NCBI GenBank assembly: GCA_032358255.1
Contig: JAULBX010013319.1
Span: forward strand, 35,893 to 99,892
Origin: Heterotrichella gracilis
Lineage: Eukaryota > Sar > Xanthophyceae > Tribonematales > Xanthonemataceae
Direction of reading: 5' to 3'
Length of the DNA stretch: 64,000 nt
The position numbers and the translations under genes were made by a program. Below the pieces are notes generated by a model. It was not told the origin of the DNA, made no database searches, and saw only the letters and a program-made list of their open reading frames with translations. Every line of letters starts with the position of its first letter. Positions within the stretch are counted from its first letter, which is position 1. Below are positions 9,701-20,883 of this stretch, one piece after another.

Positions 9701-11110
9701 GTGGTGGTGGTGACGGCAGTAGTGATGGTGCACGACCAAAACCTTTACCCCCCTTTTTGCACTGCCCAACCCTCAACAAAACCCTAGACAGGCATCCCAA
9801 GCACCACTATATATCACTCCCCTTTGCACCACCCACAACCCTTTACCCTCCTCCACAGGGCGAGGCAGGGGCAGGGGCCGCGGGGCCAAGCAGACCACCA
9901 TGGCACAAGCCCTCTCCCGGAGCCGAAGCGGCCAAAACCCTCGACAAAACCGTAGCGCGGCCCCGGCAGCCAGCGGCGGAACCCTGGAAGGGTTTTTGGG
10001 GGCCTCGCCAGGGGCTACAGGCGGGGCAAGAGGCAGCCAGCGCAGTACTGCGGCGGGGGGGGACAGGCGCACCACCCGAGCGGCTACCACGCCCTCCAAG
10101 CGCGCTGTTGTTATTGATAGCAGGTAAGGGTGATGGGGTGGGGCATTGCGATAGGGTCCCCGCTGTGTTAACAGGTATCTAGGTTTGTCGGTCTCTCAGG
10201 TGCATTTTGGCTAGGGTATTGGTTAAGGTTTGCTATGCGCAGCACTGCAGCGGGGGGGGGCCGGCGTGCCACCCGAGCGGCCAACACGCTCAGCCAATAC
10301 GCTGTGGTGATTGAGAGCAGGTAGGGGGTGGGGGAGGGGAATTGAGTTAGGGTCAGTGGTGTACTATTATCTCTTTCTCTTTATCATTATAAAGGGTCCA
10401 ATGTGGCATCCTTTACAATGTGCATTTTTAATAATACACCTGTTTTTCCCCTTGCAGCGATGACGGGGAGGAGGATGTGAGCGAGGTTGAGCTGAGTGAC
10501 GTGGAGGAGGTGGAAGACTCGGAGGAGGGGGAGGAATACACCGCGGCAAAGAAGGGGAGGAAACGCGCCCTCCCCGCGGTGGCAAAGACCAGGCGGCCGC
10601 CGCGCGCCCCTGCCTCTTCAGGTCCGTGCAAATAAAGAAATGTATTGAAATAAGAAAGAAAAAAGGTAAAGATAAAATGACCTGGCGGCCACCACGCGCC
10701 CCTGCCTCTCAGGGTGGGGTTGTGACCCAGGACGGCCATTTTCCATCACAAAAGAACAAATGAAATTGTGGACTTAATAATCACACGTCGTCTTAAATGT
10801 CCAGTCCAGGAGGGGTGTTACTTGAGGGGTGTACTGCGGGGGAAAGAGGGGGAGGAAATGTACACGCCCCCCACCCATGGTGGCAAAAGATTAGCTTGGC
10901 CCCATGAGGTGTGTAAGGTCTAACTGTGCCTGTGCAGGCCCGGTACCCTCCGCCACGCCAATCCTTGTGCTGGACAGCGATGAGGAGATGGCAGAAGCCA
11001 CACCCGCCACTGGCGGGGGGCGCAGGGGGGGGAGGGGGGCGGCCAGGGGAGGAAGGGGCACATCCAGTCAAAGGGGGTCACAGGGGCGGGGCTGGGGAGC
11101 AGTGAAATGA
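3770..11110 (+). CDS. MRE11: MRE11 double-strand-break repair nuclease
   Basis: Fifteen exons, phase-consistent throughout, encode 750 aa: 3770-3805, 3910-4151, 4545-4692, 5058-5114, 5478-5566, 5861-6041, 6608-6829, 7071-7197, 7441-7547, 7996-8188, 8796-8914, 9469-9598, 9859-10123, 10458-10621, 10938-11110. MRE11 is the Mn-dependent nuclease of the MRE11-RAD50-NBS1 complex, which senses and processes DNA ends and also acts at telomeres. All phosphoesterase motifs are present: ATDNHLG at the N-terminus, GGDLFHDNKPS, IHGNHDDP, VLHQNRV and WGHEHEC. The DNA-binding/capping segment follows (IIQPGSSVATALSEGEA, RFVGKVANPTDILLW). The C-terminal half holds a GRGRGRGRG (GAR) tract, an acidic stretch, two candidate SUMO-interacting motifs and a second RGG-rich end. 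The intron after exon 8 uses a GC donor (ACAG|GCGAGT). Introns hold copies of at least nine exons. Confidence 0.94.
4853..4920 (+). repeat. Ghost copy of MRE11 exon 3 (donor end)
   Basis: Nearly exact copy of about 65 bases from the end of exon 3 (source near 4626-4694), decoding to a decayed NLSAVTILSTCNLLNYFGKA followed by the same GTG donor context. It sits about 225 bases downstream in the same orientation. Confidence 0.9.
5703..5832 (+). repeat. Two ghost copies of the intron 5 / exon 6 acceptor junction of MRE11
   Basis: The true junction at 5835-5885 reads ttgatcaaatcatt, acceptor gcag, then ggtgcgccccgagaacagctcc. Decayed versions with the same order occur at about 5703-5748 and 5776-5830, each including the polypyrimidine/acceptor part and the first bases of exon 6. 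Spacing is about 75 bases, so this is a small tandem duplication across a splice site. Confidence 0.85.
6103..6150 (+). repeat. Ghost copy of MRE11 exon 6 (donor end)
   Basis: Copy of the exon 6 end (GAGTGCCTGGCGGATCCAGTG plus GTGGGTGG) about 92 bases downstream of the original, followed by GT-rich simple sequence. Confidence 0.88.
6399..6514 (+). repeat. Partial duplicate of MRE11 exon 7, possibly still spliceable
   Basis: Copy of the first half of exon 7 (source 6608-6829) with an intact CAG acceptor. It is in frame and encodes ECSVVDPSCPFSIIQPG and on to KRKNLVMLEV, one residue longer than the source near its start. The copy then runs into intron sequence (gtaattagg). If spliced in, it would duplicate the capping segment or truncate the protein. 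I took the second copy as the real exon because only it continues to the family's next segment. Confidence 0.85.
7604..7676 (+). repeat. Ghost copy of MRE11 exon 9 (donor end)
   Basis: Copy of VANPTDILLWQKAAARKAK coding sequence with two small indels that break the frame, ending in the same AAGGTG donor context. It is preceded by a TTTAGGG/TTTGGG tract at 7558-7602. Confidence 0.88.
7795..7893 (+). repeat. Ghost copy of MRE11 exon 10 (acceptor end)
   Basis: Decayed copy of the first about 95 bases of exon 10 (source 7996-8188), reading roughly EAPxGDVPGEADQLIEALDKFKIEDFINKHLQ, with no usable acceptor. Confidence 0.85.
8226..8365 (+). repeat. Ghost copy of MRE11 exon 10 (donor end)
   Basis: Diverged copy of the segment ELGTALHNFVEKDDKQALAT with its donor; an in-frame TGA stands in place of the Cys codon before the donor. 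A further short trace of exon 10 lies near 8428-8476. Confidence 0.85.
8500..8700 (+). repeat. Ghost copies of MRE11 exon 11 (acceptor end)
   Basis: Short copy at about 8498-8515 (acagGTATTCTGAAGG) and a longer one at 8622-8692 (acagGCATTCTGAAGGAGACCCAGGAGGCTGC onward), both including the acceptor. The true exon starts at 8796. The longer copy loses similarity at the codon for Glu-Arg and runs to a stop. Confidence 0.88.
8925..9206 (+). repeat. GGT/GTGGTG simple-sequence tracts with a ghost of MRE11 exon 11
   Basis: Trinucleotide GGT-rich arrays at about 8933-9000 and 9100-9205 flank a copy of the exon 11 donor end at 9049-9105 (GTTGGCACTGTTCTC onward to CAGCAGGTGAG). Any Gly- or Val-rich reading through these arrays is an artefact of the repeat. 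Confidence 0.85.
9270..9332 (+). repeat. Second ghost of MRE11 exon 11 (donor end)
   Basis: Another decayed copy of the segment GTVLSSHLQQRKAQQ plus its donor GTGGGTGG. Three versions of this exon end therefore lie at 8872-8914 (real), 9054-9101 and 9274-9327, spaced by about 180-220 bases. Confidence 0.82.
9596..9735 (+). repeat. GGT-rich simple sequence with ghost of MRE11 exon 12 end
   Basis: Two GTGGTG arrays surround a copy of 'gggagggaccatccat' with a cacacac and caggtac boundary, matching the end of exon 12 (source near 9560-9600). Confidence 0.7.
10225..10326 (+). repeat. Ghost copy of MRE11 exon 13 (donor end)
   Basis: Decayed copy of the last about 85 bases of exon 13 (source 10036-10123), including the DSR codons and the CAGGTA donor. 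Runs of G have changed length and the frame is lost. Confidence 0.88.
10670..10905 (+). repeat. Ghost copies of MRE11 exon 14
   Basis: A copy of the exon end (cggccaccacgcgcccctgcctctcagg) lies at 10684-10714. A copy of its middle (gtactgcgggggaaagagggggaggaaatg onward) lies at 10828-10890. Both are broken relative to the source at 10458-10621. Confidence 0.82.
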
Positions 11111-13108
11111 TGAGGGAATTTTGGGGTACCATTGCGGTGCCTGCCAAGGGGGGATGGGGCATATCGATTATAGGGGCGATGCTTGGGAGTGCAATGAGGC
11201 AAACACCGCGCCTCTAATCGATGTACGAGCGGGTTTGGTATTGGTGCTTTGACATCTGGCGGCGCTGCTTGTGCGCAGGTTTCTCGTTTTGGTACACATG
11301 CGCGTTGTGGTGCGAGCGGAGTGTGGAATACTATCCAGTAGTGATTTTTTATGCTGAAAACAAGAAGGATTAGGTGGAAATGGCAACAGCCTGGACCTCA
11401 GTGCTGCACCATGCAAATGCACCATACAGCATGCGGCATGTAAATCTGTAGTGCTGGTGGCGGGAATGGTGCGCCTTTTCCGCACCCGCTCAGCAGTGCC
11501 AGTCAAGTGGTCTACCTGTTCAATACCCTTTCGTAGGGTTTTGCGGCAGATGCTGCCAACATTTGCCTGGTGAGCACACTTCGGGTGTGTTGTAAAGAGT
11601 GGCCTGGTCGGGGTTCTGATCCATCGCCATGGCGTGTACCTGGCTGAGGTCTCGACAGACAGCACAATGCACGTTGCGTCTGGCCAATCGTAAATTTTAA
11701 ATATATCCAAGGTAATAAAAATCAAAATAAAGGTCTAGAAAGCATGAACTAGGTGGTTCACATGCATGCATGCCAAAGCATAAACGCCAAAAAGTCGGAG
11801 GAAACAGAACTGTGAAAGCCAGCCACGGTCCACAGTATTGCTGATGCATAGTAACTTGCGTTGTTTGCAATAGTTTTCGTGCTCTAGTCCACCCAGGTTG
11901 TGCCCCATACTCGCAACACTCACGCACCAGCTGGTCTGCTTTGTTTAACCACAGTGGCTAACCTGTAGTACGTACAACCTAGCCTCTTCTCACCCGGTAT
12001 CATACAGCCATAGAAGGATCCACATCCGAAGTTTTGGGTCACATATAACGGTGGTGGCTCAGTATTTTGCCCACTAATTAGGTGCATTGGGTCGCCACAG
12101 TCGATTACCATGCAGTGCACAACCGTTTGCCTGGCCAAGGCCACACCCATGCGCACAACCCACGTTCGGCAACACAAGGAAACCAGCGCAACTGTCTCAG
12201 CCCCTCCTACGAGGCTGGCCTATGGGGCAGCTACAGCTCGCCCGTGGCCAAGCTTGACCAGAGGGGTTGCACAGAGGGCTCAGCGCATGCCTAGGCACCT
12301 ATGCAGGGCAAGCACCGAGCCAGACGAGGTATGGCGTAATTAATTTAGTGGTTGGCGTATTCAAGGCCTGTTCTGAATTAAATCGCGACCTTCAGGCAAA
12401 GAAAAACACCATAGCTATCCATTTTGAGAGGTGCATGTAGTGCATGCATGGTGGGAGGTGTTTCTCGGTCCTGCCAATGGGGCATTAATTGCTGCCATAT
12501 GGCTGCTGCCATGCATGACGTGACTGTATTTCTGAAGCTTTTTTTCCTTTTCCTTACCTGCTTGCCTAGATTAGAACCAAGCTACCATTGGCCTCTTGCC
12601 CCATTGCCATATGCATGCAAGGACCTGGCCATGGGCATGTTCAATTATGAAGCCCAGAACCTGCAAATCGATGACACTTGTTTTGGTGGCACTTATTAAG
12701 CTCCATGTAAGATGTGTGAAACCATATCATGTGGTTTTCATGGTTCTCCCCATAACGTTGTGAGAATGGTGCATCCACATCCTTGGGAGCTTCTACCTTA
12801 ACCCTAAACCCTACACCTTAAACCCTGAACCGGGTTTCGAGGTCGTCCGGCAAGGCAATTCACCTCATGTTACCCCTCCCCTCACTGTCAGTTTATTCGC
12901 TACTCCTCTAGAACTACTAGAACGGACAAGCACTCCAACCGCTAACTTTACTCCCCTTATTACTTACGTATTCGCATCGTGTGTTGTGCAGGGGCAGGCC
13001 CAGCCTGGCAAGGCCCTTTGCGAGGTCACCCAAGGACTGGCTAGACTGGCTGAGAAGGAAAAGTTTTTTTTCTGGTCTCAAGCAGCGGGTTGCTGCTTGT
13101 CTCCACAG
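11111..13108. other. Intergenic region without a recognised gene
   Basis: About 2 kb between MRE11 and the first supported exon of the next gene. It contains one copy of a dispersed repeat (about 11570-11960) and a small CCCTAAA-like tract near 12797-12830. Open frames here (for example 11168-11725 minus, 12424-12699 plus) show no recognisable domains. The unassigned 5' exon(s) of the gene that follows could lie in 12990-13060, which follows a good acceptor at 12990. Confidence 0.5.
11570..11960. repeat. Dispersed repeat A, copy 1
   Basis: About 390 bases alignable by eye to 16795-17190. Shared blocks include 'ttgtaaagagt', 'ctcgacaga', 'ggtggttcacatgcatgcat', 'gtgaagccagccacggt', 'gttgtttgcaat' and 'gtccacccaggttgtgtccc'. 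The copies have diverged with indels. No terminal inverted repeats or transposase are visible, so the class of element is unknown. Confidence 0.75.
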
Positions 13109-16040
13109 CAGCAAAAGTGGTTTTCCCAGACATTTGGGAGGACTTTGGGCTGGCTGAGCTGGGCCTGCAGGTATAGCCAAGCAAAAAGTACATAGATGAT
13201 GAATTAGAGTTTTTAGTTGACCTCATACAAGGATTTACAGGAAAGTGATTTGTCAAGAGGGCGCCCCAGCGAGCCCGAGCTAAAGTTACTATAGTCTAGT
13301 CACATAGCCTGCTGAAATCCTTTGCAATCGTCTTTAGGTATTGATTGTGCATGTCCAGAGTTACCTTTGCCGTTGCCATGGTAGGGCTGGTCATAATAAC
13401 GTCTATAACGTCACGTAATTATGCATACCCAGGCGGGTAAGGCATTATAATAATTAGGAGCACATTTACACTATTTACACTTGACGCTTATGTACCTAGA
13501 TGCAAGATTGTGCACCCAGCCCTTCCCCGCCGCGCACCCGGATATCAGGACTTTCCACCTAAAAAAACATACGTTGGTTTTGATCATGGGAGGCTGTAAA
13601 GATTTGCAAGGATGTTTGGTCTTGCAGGTTCTTACCCTTTTCGTGCTCATCCTCCTTGTGCTCGATGTTACGTGGATCGTCAATGACTTGATGTCAGAGC
13701 CCCAGCTGCCAGAAATTAAGACAGAGGATGATGCTGATGACATAGGGACAGTGTTTGTAAGTCGTTCGGACCCTGGTCCCTACATGGATATCTAGTTGTG
13801 TGCACGCTGGGGCCAGCACATGGCGGTTGTATTTTCCTGTCTCTAGCACTGCCCTGCAGCTGAGTTTAAGGTCCACTTACAAATGAACGCAGTAATTTGT
13901 AAGAAATCGAATCTAGTCATTTTTGCTAATCTTGCACATGTATGGCTACGCCGCCAAGCGGTCCTGCCACTGTCTACGCCATTTGTTGATCCTGCACAAC
14001 CCAAGAGCTCTTCCAGGTCACACCAGGCCATGTAGGCCATGTAGGGCATGTAAGCCATGTTGTATTAGGTTCACTTGCCCCCCTTGCCCCTTGGTCCCTA
14101 CCTAGTAGCGCACGCTGCGTTTTGCATGGACTCCAATTTTTTGTTGGGAAACAACAAAAAGCTAAGCTAATAGAACACTCGCATACATTGTATTGGGTAA
14201 CAATACCAGCTTATGCTTCCTTGGTGTTTATGGACCCTAAACCCAGCAGCTGAGCCATCTGCTGCTCCTGCGCTGCCTGAGAAACTTTTTAAGAGGATCT
14301 GTGGCGGTCAGACGATGTGATGTCAATTCATACTATTCATACTTGATTTGGGTGTACTGTGTGCAGGTGGATGTGCTCCAAAGGGGCGTGGTCATCGACA
14401 CCGTGAGCTTGGACCTGGTGGACATGGTGCAATAAAAAATGATTTAATACATTATCTGAAAACATGCTCATTCCCATTTGAGTCAGAAAATTTAATGATT
14501 TAAATTATTATTTGTTTCTAAAAGCAATATTGTATTTTAAACTTTCCAATCTACATGGAACCATGATCTTTACAAGTACTGTATTTGACATAATTTTACA
14601 GTTGAAGAGGAAGCATAAAAGCTTTGTATGTTTCAGGTGGATGTGCTCCGAAGGGGTGTGGTCATCGACACCGTGGGCTTGGACCTGGTGGACTTGGTGG
14701 AAGTCATTGGGAACAAGTGGAGTGGCCTGTTCCAGCACGTGCTGCATCAGCTGGAGCCTGACCTGCCTGAGCTGGCACCAGAAGACGTCCTGAGGCTGGA
14801 ACTGGAGTATGCCAATGGCACCATCGAGGCGCTGGACAAGGTCAAAGACATGCAGGTAGGGTAGGTAGGTAGGTAGTGCAGGTCCCCTGACTGATTGTCC
14901 ATATAGGCTATGCGCAATTGCAATGCCGCCTCTCCCACGCCTTTAGGATTTGAAGGTACCTGTCAGTACGTAGTGACACCTGCCAGATCTGAGAGATTTC
15001 TGCTGAATTGATTAACAATTCGATCTTGCTATATATATTTATATTTACATTCATATGTACATTTAATTTTACTATTTACTACTTCTATTCATATTTACAT
15101 TTAATACTTACAATAAATGCTTTTTTTTGTTTCGGGTGGACAGTGCGCTGCGCGAAGTCAGCAGCATCCGGGTGACGGTGGCGGACGGGTATGTGTGCCG
15201 CACACCTAGCACACCCCAGGTCATTGTGGAGGAGGGCCCAAGCCTGGAGCTGGTGTACCGCAATGGTCGCACCATCAGCATGCGCAAGCTCCGGCACAAG
15301 TACACGGATAGGGTGCTGCGGGGGGTCGAAGCCATCAATGTCATTCTGACATCAGCGCGGTATGTGAACCCTAACTCCACACCCTAGAACCTACGCGGTA
15401 CGTGTACCTCATCAATGATGGCAAGATGCGTAGGGTTTAAAAACAATAGATCCTGCACGTTTGGACCGCAGAAAACTCTTAAGTTGCAAACCCTTAAACA
15501 TACACCTATGGTAATATATAACCATTGTTGAGGGCCGCACTGTCACCATGCGCAAGCTGCGGCACAAGTTTATGAGCAGGGTGCTGCGGGGGGTCCAAAC
15601 AATGTGGGTCATGCTGCCAGCAACACGGTATGTGTGGCGTATGCCGCAAGGCGTCTAGGGTTTAGGGCCCTGGCATAAAGTCTAGAACCTAAACCCTGTA
15701 TCCTGAGCATAAATAGCATGAATCCACAGGGAGTGTACAGGGTACAGGGTTCATGGCGTGACCCCACAAGGTTAGCCATAAACCCTTGTTTAGGGTTGTG
15801 CAGGGCGTGATGCAATCGTGGCGCGCAACTTCTTCAGGATCAAGCCAATTCTTGTGCCTCATGCTGTGGCGGTGTCTTGCATTGTTTTAATTGGTTCAGA
15901 TTGCAAACAGCCAATTACAGCATGCATATGTTTGGTGGCTGATTCCTATTCCAAACGCACATGGTGACTGACGTCCACTTGTTGTGTGACACAGGGATAG
16001 CGCGGGAAATGGACATGGACATGGAGGGAATGGAGCCTGA
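13109..16040 (+). CDS. Unrecognised membrane protein (5' end unresolved)
   Basis: Supported exons are 13109-13170, 13628-13756, 14637-14860, 15144-15359 and 15995-16040; phases agree if the third exon uses the second of two tandem GTAGG donors (14861). The protein reads KVVFPDIWEDFGLAELGLQ, then one strongly hydrophobic helix (LTLFVLILLVLDVTWIV), an acidic loop (EIKTEDDADDIG), and about 150 soluble residues with charged, amphipathic and beta-like segments. It ends in a Gly/His/Asn-rich tail (AGNGHGHGGNGA). One membrane helix with a larger soluble C-terminal part is what I see; I do not recognise the family. The start codon is not located. Introns hold decayed copies of exons 3 and 4, the same habit as in the conserved genes, which supports its being a real gene. 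Confidence 0.6.
14366..14432 (+). repeat. Ghost copy of the third exon of the membrane-protein gene
   Basis: Near-identical to the first about 65 bases of exon 14637-14860 (gtgcag|GTGGATGTGCTCC onward), including an acceptor, then diverging into AT-rich sequence. It is 271 bases upstream in the same orientation and remains open, so it could act as a cryptic exon. Confidence 0.88.
15525..15632 (+). repeat. Ghost copy of the fourth exon of the membrane-protein gene
   Basis: Copy of the end of exon 15144-15359 (CGCAAGCTGCGGCACAAGT through GGGGGGTC) with donor GTATGTG, carrying several substitutions. Another short echo of the exon end with its donor lies at 15392-15412 next to a CCCTA tract. Confidence 0.85.
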
Positions 16041-16794
16041 GCTCAGATGTGACCCAATTTAGCAACTCCAAATTTGGGGTTCAAAGGTTGGGACCCGTTC
16101 AACCCAGCGGATTTAGCTGAAGGTGACTTGATTCCCCACCCTGCTCTTGGGATCCCAGATTTGGAACTCAATTTGAAGTTGATTGTGCACTCAAGATCTA
16201 TCTGTGGTAGACAACTGCTGAACATGAAATCTTCATTGGGTGGTAGATTGCTGCAGCGTCCACCATGTGGTCTATGTGGATATGCATCAGTCCAACTAGT
16301 AGGCTACTGATTGGCCTGTGACAGGTGTTGGATGCGAGTATGGTCCCATGCAGTTCATTTGGCTCATGCCTAGCACCTGGCCCAGGTGCTCGGATTTGAC
16401 ATAGGATGATATAGGAATGCAAGGCTCAACCATAGGCGGGAGGATGGGATGTTATCCATTGCAACAGCGCCAGCACCAGCGATGCCACTGACGCACACAC
16501 CCCAGTTTTTTGGTTTTGAACTTGCAGCCATCCATGGCACAGGCAGACACTGTGGGTTGATGGCTGAGATGAAGAATTTGGGTGTCCCGGTCAGGGATCA
16601 GCCTGATCAGATCAGTTGGAACAGTTCAGTCCATGGTCCCTACTGCATGGGGCACGAAAAACCGGATTGAAGATTTGAATTAGCAACGCGTATTGGAATT
16701 GTTTTGCGATCATGATCAGCAGCTCCTACTAAGGTCAGCTTGCCAGCCCCAGCACCTACCTGGTCATTACCCTTCACTAGGGTTATGCGAGTAT

Positions 16795-17190
16795 GCGCAT
16801 GGTGCGCACTTATTGTAAAGAGTCGCCTGGCATCTTTAAAAATAATTTAGTAAATGGCCGCGGCCTCGACAGATTTGCTTCTGGTCACACCGTATAACCC
16901 TAGCAAGGGAAAAGAAAAGGTCTAACATGCATAAACATTATTGAGAGGTGGTTCACATGCATGCATACCAAAACATCAACGTCAGGAAAGTTGGGTAAAC
17001 AAAAAATTGTGAAGCCAGTCACGGTGTGCAGATTCCAGGTCAGCTGCTGATTTACAATATCTCATGTTGTTTGCAATATTTTCTGTTTTGTAGTCCGCCC
17101 AGGTTGTGTCCCATTATCGCAACACCTGGTCTTCCACGCATGTCTGGCAGGCATGCCATTTGTTCTTACCAAGCCAAGCAGTTGCGTTGT
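16795..17190. repeat. Dispersed repeat A, copy 2
   Basis: Counterpart of 11570-11960 (see there), same orientation, diverged by substitutions and indels. Confidence 0.75.
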
Positions 17191-18321
17191 GCAACCCTCC
17201 AAAATAAAGCCAGTGCTCGTGCCCCAGGCCATGGTGTTGGCATTTCGTTGTGAAAATGCAATCAGCCACGTTGACTGACACAGCTTGTTGTGATGCAGGG
17301 AGCTACCCAGTTCAGCTAATTAGGGTTTAAAAGCTTGCGCTGGAGCTACCCAGGTTCAGCATGCTCTTGGGACTTTCAACTTACGGTGGCCTAGGTGAAC
17401 TTACAGCAAGGATAAAACTTTGCCGGTTGACTGGATGTGAGGATGTTGCTGGATGCATATGGGAGGATGTTGCAACCCAGCCTTCGCTATTTACCCTGCT
17501 GTTTGTGCTGTTGGACTTGCTCATGCCTGGCAGCTGGAAACAGCTCAAAGCATGTTCAACATCTGGCTGGTGGATGGGTTGGATGCATCCCAGTAAGAGC
17601 CCAGCGCTGGCACCTGACCAGTCAATAACCACCTCATACGGCAGCATGGTACAGCGACTGCACACGTGGATTGATGCCTTAGGAATGCAGGACCTTGTCA
17701 GTTTTCCCCATCGGGAGCAACATGTGTATGTGATGTTCAGCACCTACACACTGTCCTGTCCTGGACCAAACCGCACAAGAGTGACAGGCCTGGCTGCTAA
17801 TCTGGCTGTATAGCGGGGATGCCTGCTGTAGTGGCAGGCCAGAAGCCGCTGCCGTGAGTCACTGGCGCCATGCTTTCTGCCAAGCGCTTACCAATAGCTG
17901 CTTTGGGTGGCAAGTGTGCCCCTGTGCTAGAGTATGGAACAGGTTGTAATACACTGAATGGCATGCATTGTGGCGCAAGGTTACGATGGGCCATCGTGGT
18001 GCATTGGTGTCAATGATGACTGGCTGTGTCCTCAAATCACGTATGTGGCAACATGAGAGTGGCTCATTGACAAGCGCTTAGCAAGGTGGAGGCCTAATGC
18101 GGACAGTCCATGCTATGGTACCTCCCATATGATGCATGCATTATATGCATGCGTGGTGCTGCCATGCTTTGCCAGGCCAGGCCATCAGTGTACTACAATA
18201 CAGACGTCCTGTTGTTCTTTACGGGGGTTGAGGTGCGGAGACTGCGTGAAACCTCCACAGCTTCGGTGCAATGAAGCCAAGGAGGTGCGTTGCTACCTCC
18301 ACTGCAGGCTTCCAAGCAGCA

Positions 18322-18560
18322 CTGGCCCCATGCGCCAAGGGCGTCAAGGTGCCCTTCAGCAGCCACCACCACCAGTCATCAGCACCAATGGCGCAAAGCG
18401 CCAAGGGCATCGAGGTGATCTTCAGCAGCTCCCACCACCAGCTATCAGTAGGGCTGGCGCCATGCGGCAAGGGGGTCAAGGTGCACCTGAGCTACAGCCA
18501 CCAGGCACCAGCTCTGGCGCCATGCGGTCAGGGTGTCAGCGTGTGCAGCCTGCTGGTCAC
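18322..18560 (+). repeat. Minisatellite, about 66-base unit, 3.5 copies
   Basis: Units begin near 18325, 18391, 18458 and 18520, each with a version of 'gcgccatgcgccaagggcgtcaagg' followed by a cagcagc/caccaccac part. Two plus-strand frames stay open across it: one gives repeats of LAPCAKGVKV, the other of GAMRQGGQGA. Period near a multiple of three explains both, so openness is not evidence of coding. Confidence 0.8.
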
Positions 18561-19035
18561 TCCAGTGCAAGGTGCGCTGCCCTCTCTAGCTATCTAACAC
18601 GTTACTTGAGTTACTTGAGTGGCGTATCTTTACAATGTGCATGTTGCTATGATGCTTTGGCTAGTTTGGCTGCTGCTGTCTCTGCTGTCCATGCAAGGAT
18701 GGCCTGGACTTGAGGTTATAAATGTAATTTAATAAATGGATTTTTTTTAATAAATAGGTAGCTTTGATGATTGGCCTTGCTACTTCCCCTGCGGATCAGG
18801 GAGGCTGTGACAGTGTTCCTTGCTGCTGTAGTTGCTGCGGATCTGACCACATGTCTACACCACATTGAACACTGTACACATACAAATGTCTGCCCGTCAC
18901 GTTAGTAACGCAGTGATTATATACATGTGTGTGCATAACCTCTAAGCCCAAAACCCAAAACCCAAAACCCTGGTTTTGTTACCTTATTCTGTGCTTCTCT
19001 CACCTGCTTGTTCGCTTCCCCACGCAGGTGCTGCA

Positions 19036-20883
<1,848 letters not shown>

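Larger units (their letters stand above)
16041..19035. other. Gene-poor stretch
   Basis: About 3 kb without a supported gene. It contains dispersed repeat A copy 2 and a 66-base minisatellite. The open frame at 17361-17813 (150 codons) shows no family motif and I leave it out. The segment just before 19036 ends in a good acceptor (cccacgcag at 19027), so an upstream exon of the kinase-like locus may lie here unrecognised. Confidence 0.5.

Noticed and set aside
12424-12699. 91-codon plus-strand frame as a first exon of the membrane-protein gene
   Set aside because: Its residue pattern looks random and no donor in phase joins it to the exon at 13109.
17361-17813. 150-codon plus-strand open frame as a gene
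   Set aside because: No recognisable motif, no conserved-looking splice context and no ghost copies; base composition is that of the surrounding noncoding DNA.
18129-18713. A 194-codon open frame with a collagen-like GAMRQGGQGA repeat
   Set aside because: A second frame is equally open because the 66-base unit is a multiple of three. There is no domain and no splice evidence.
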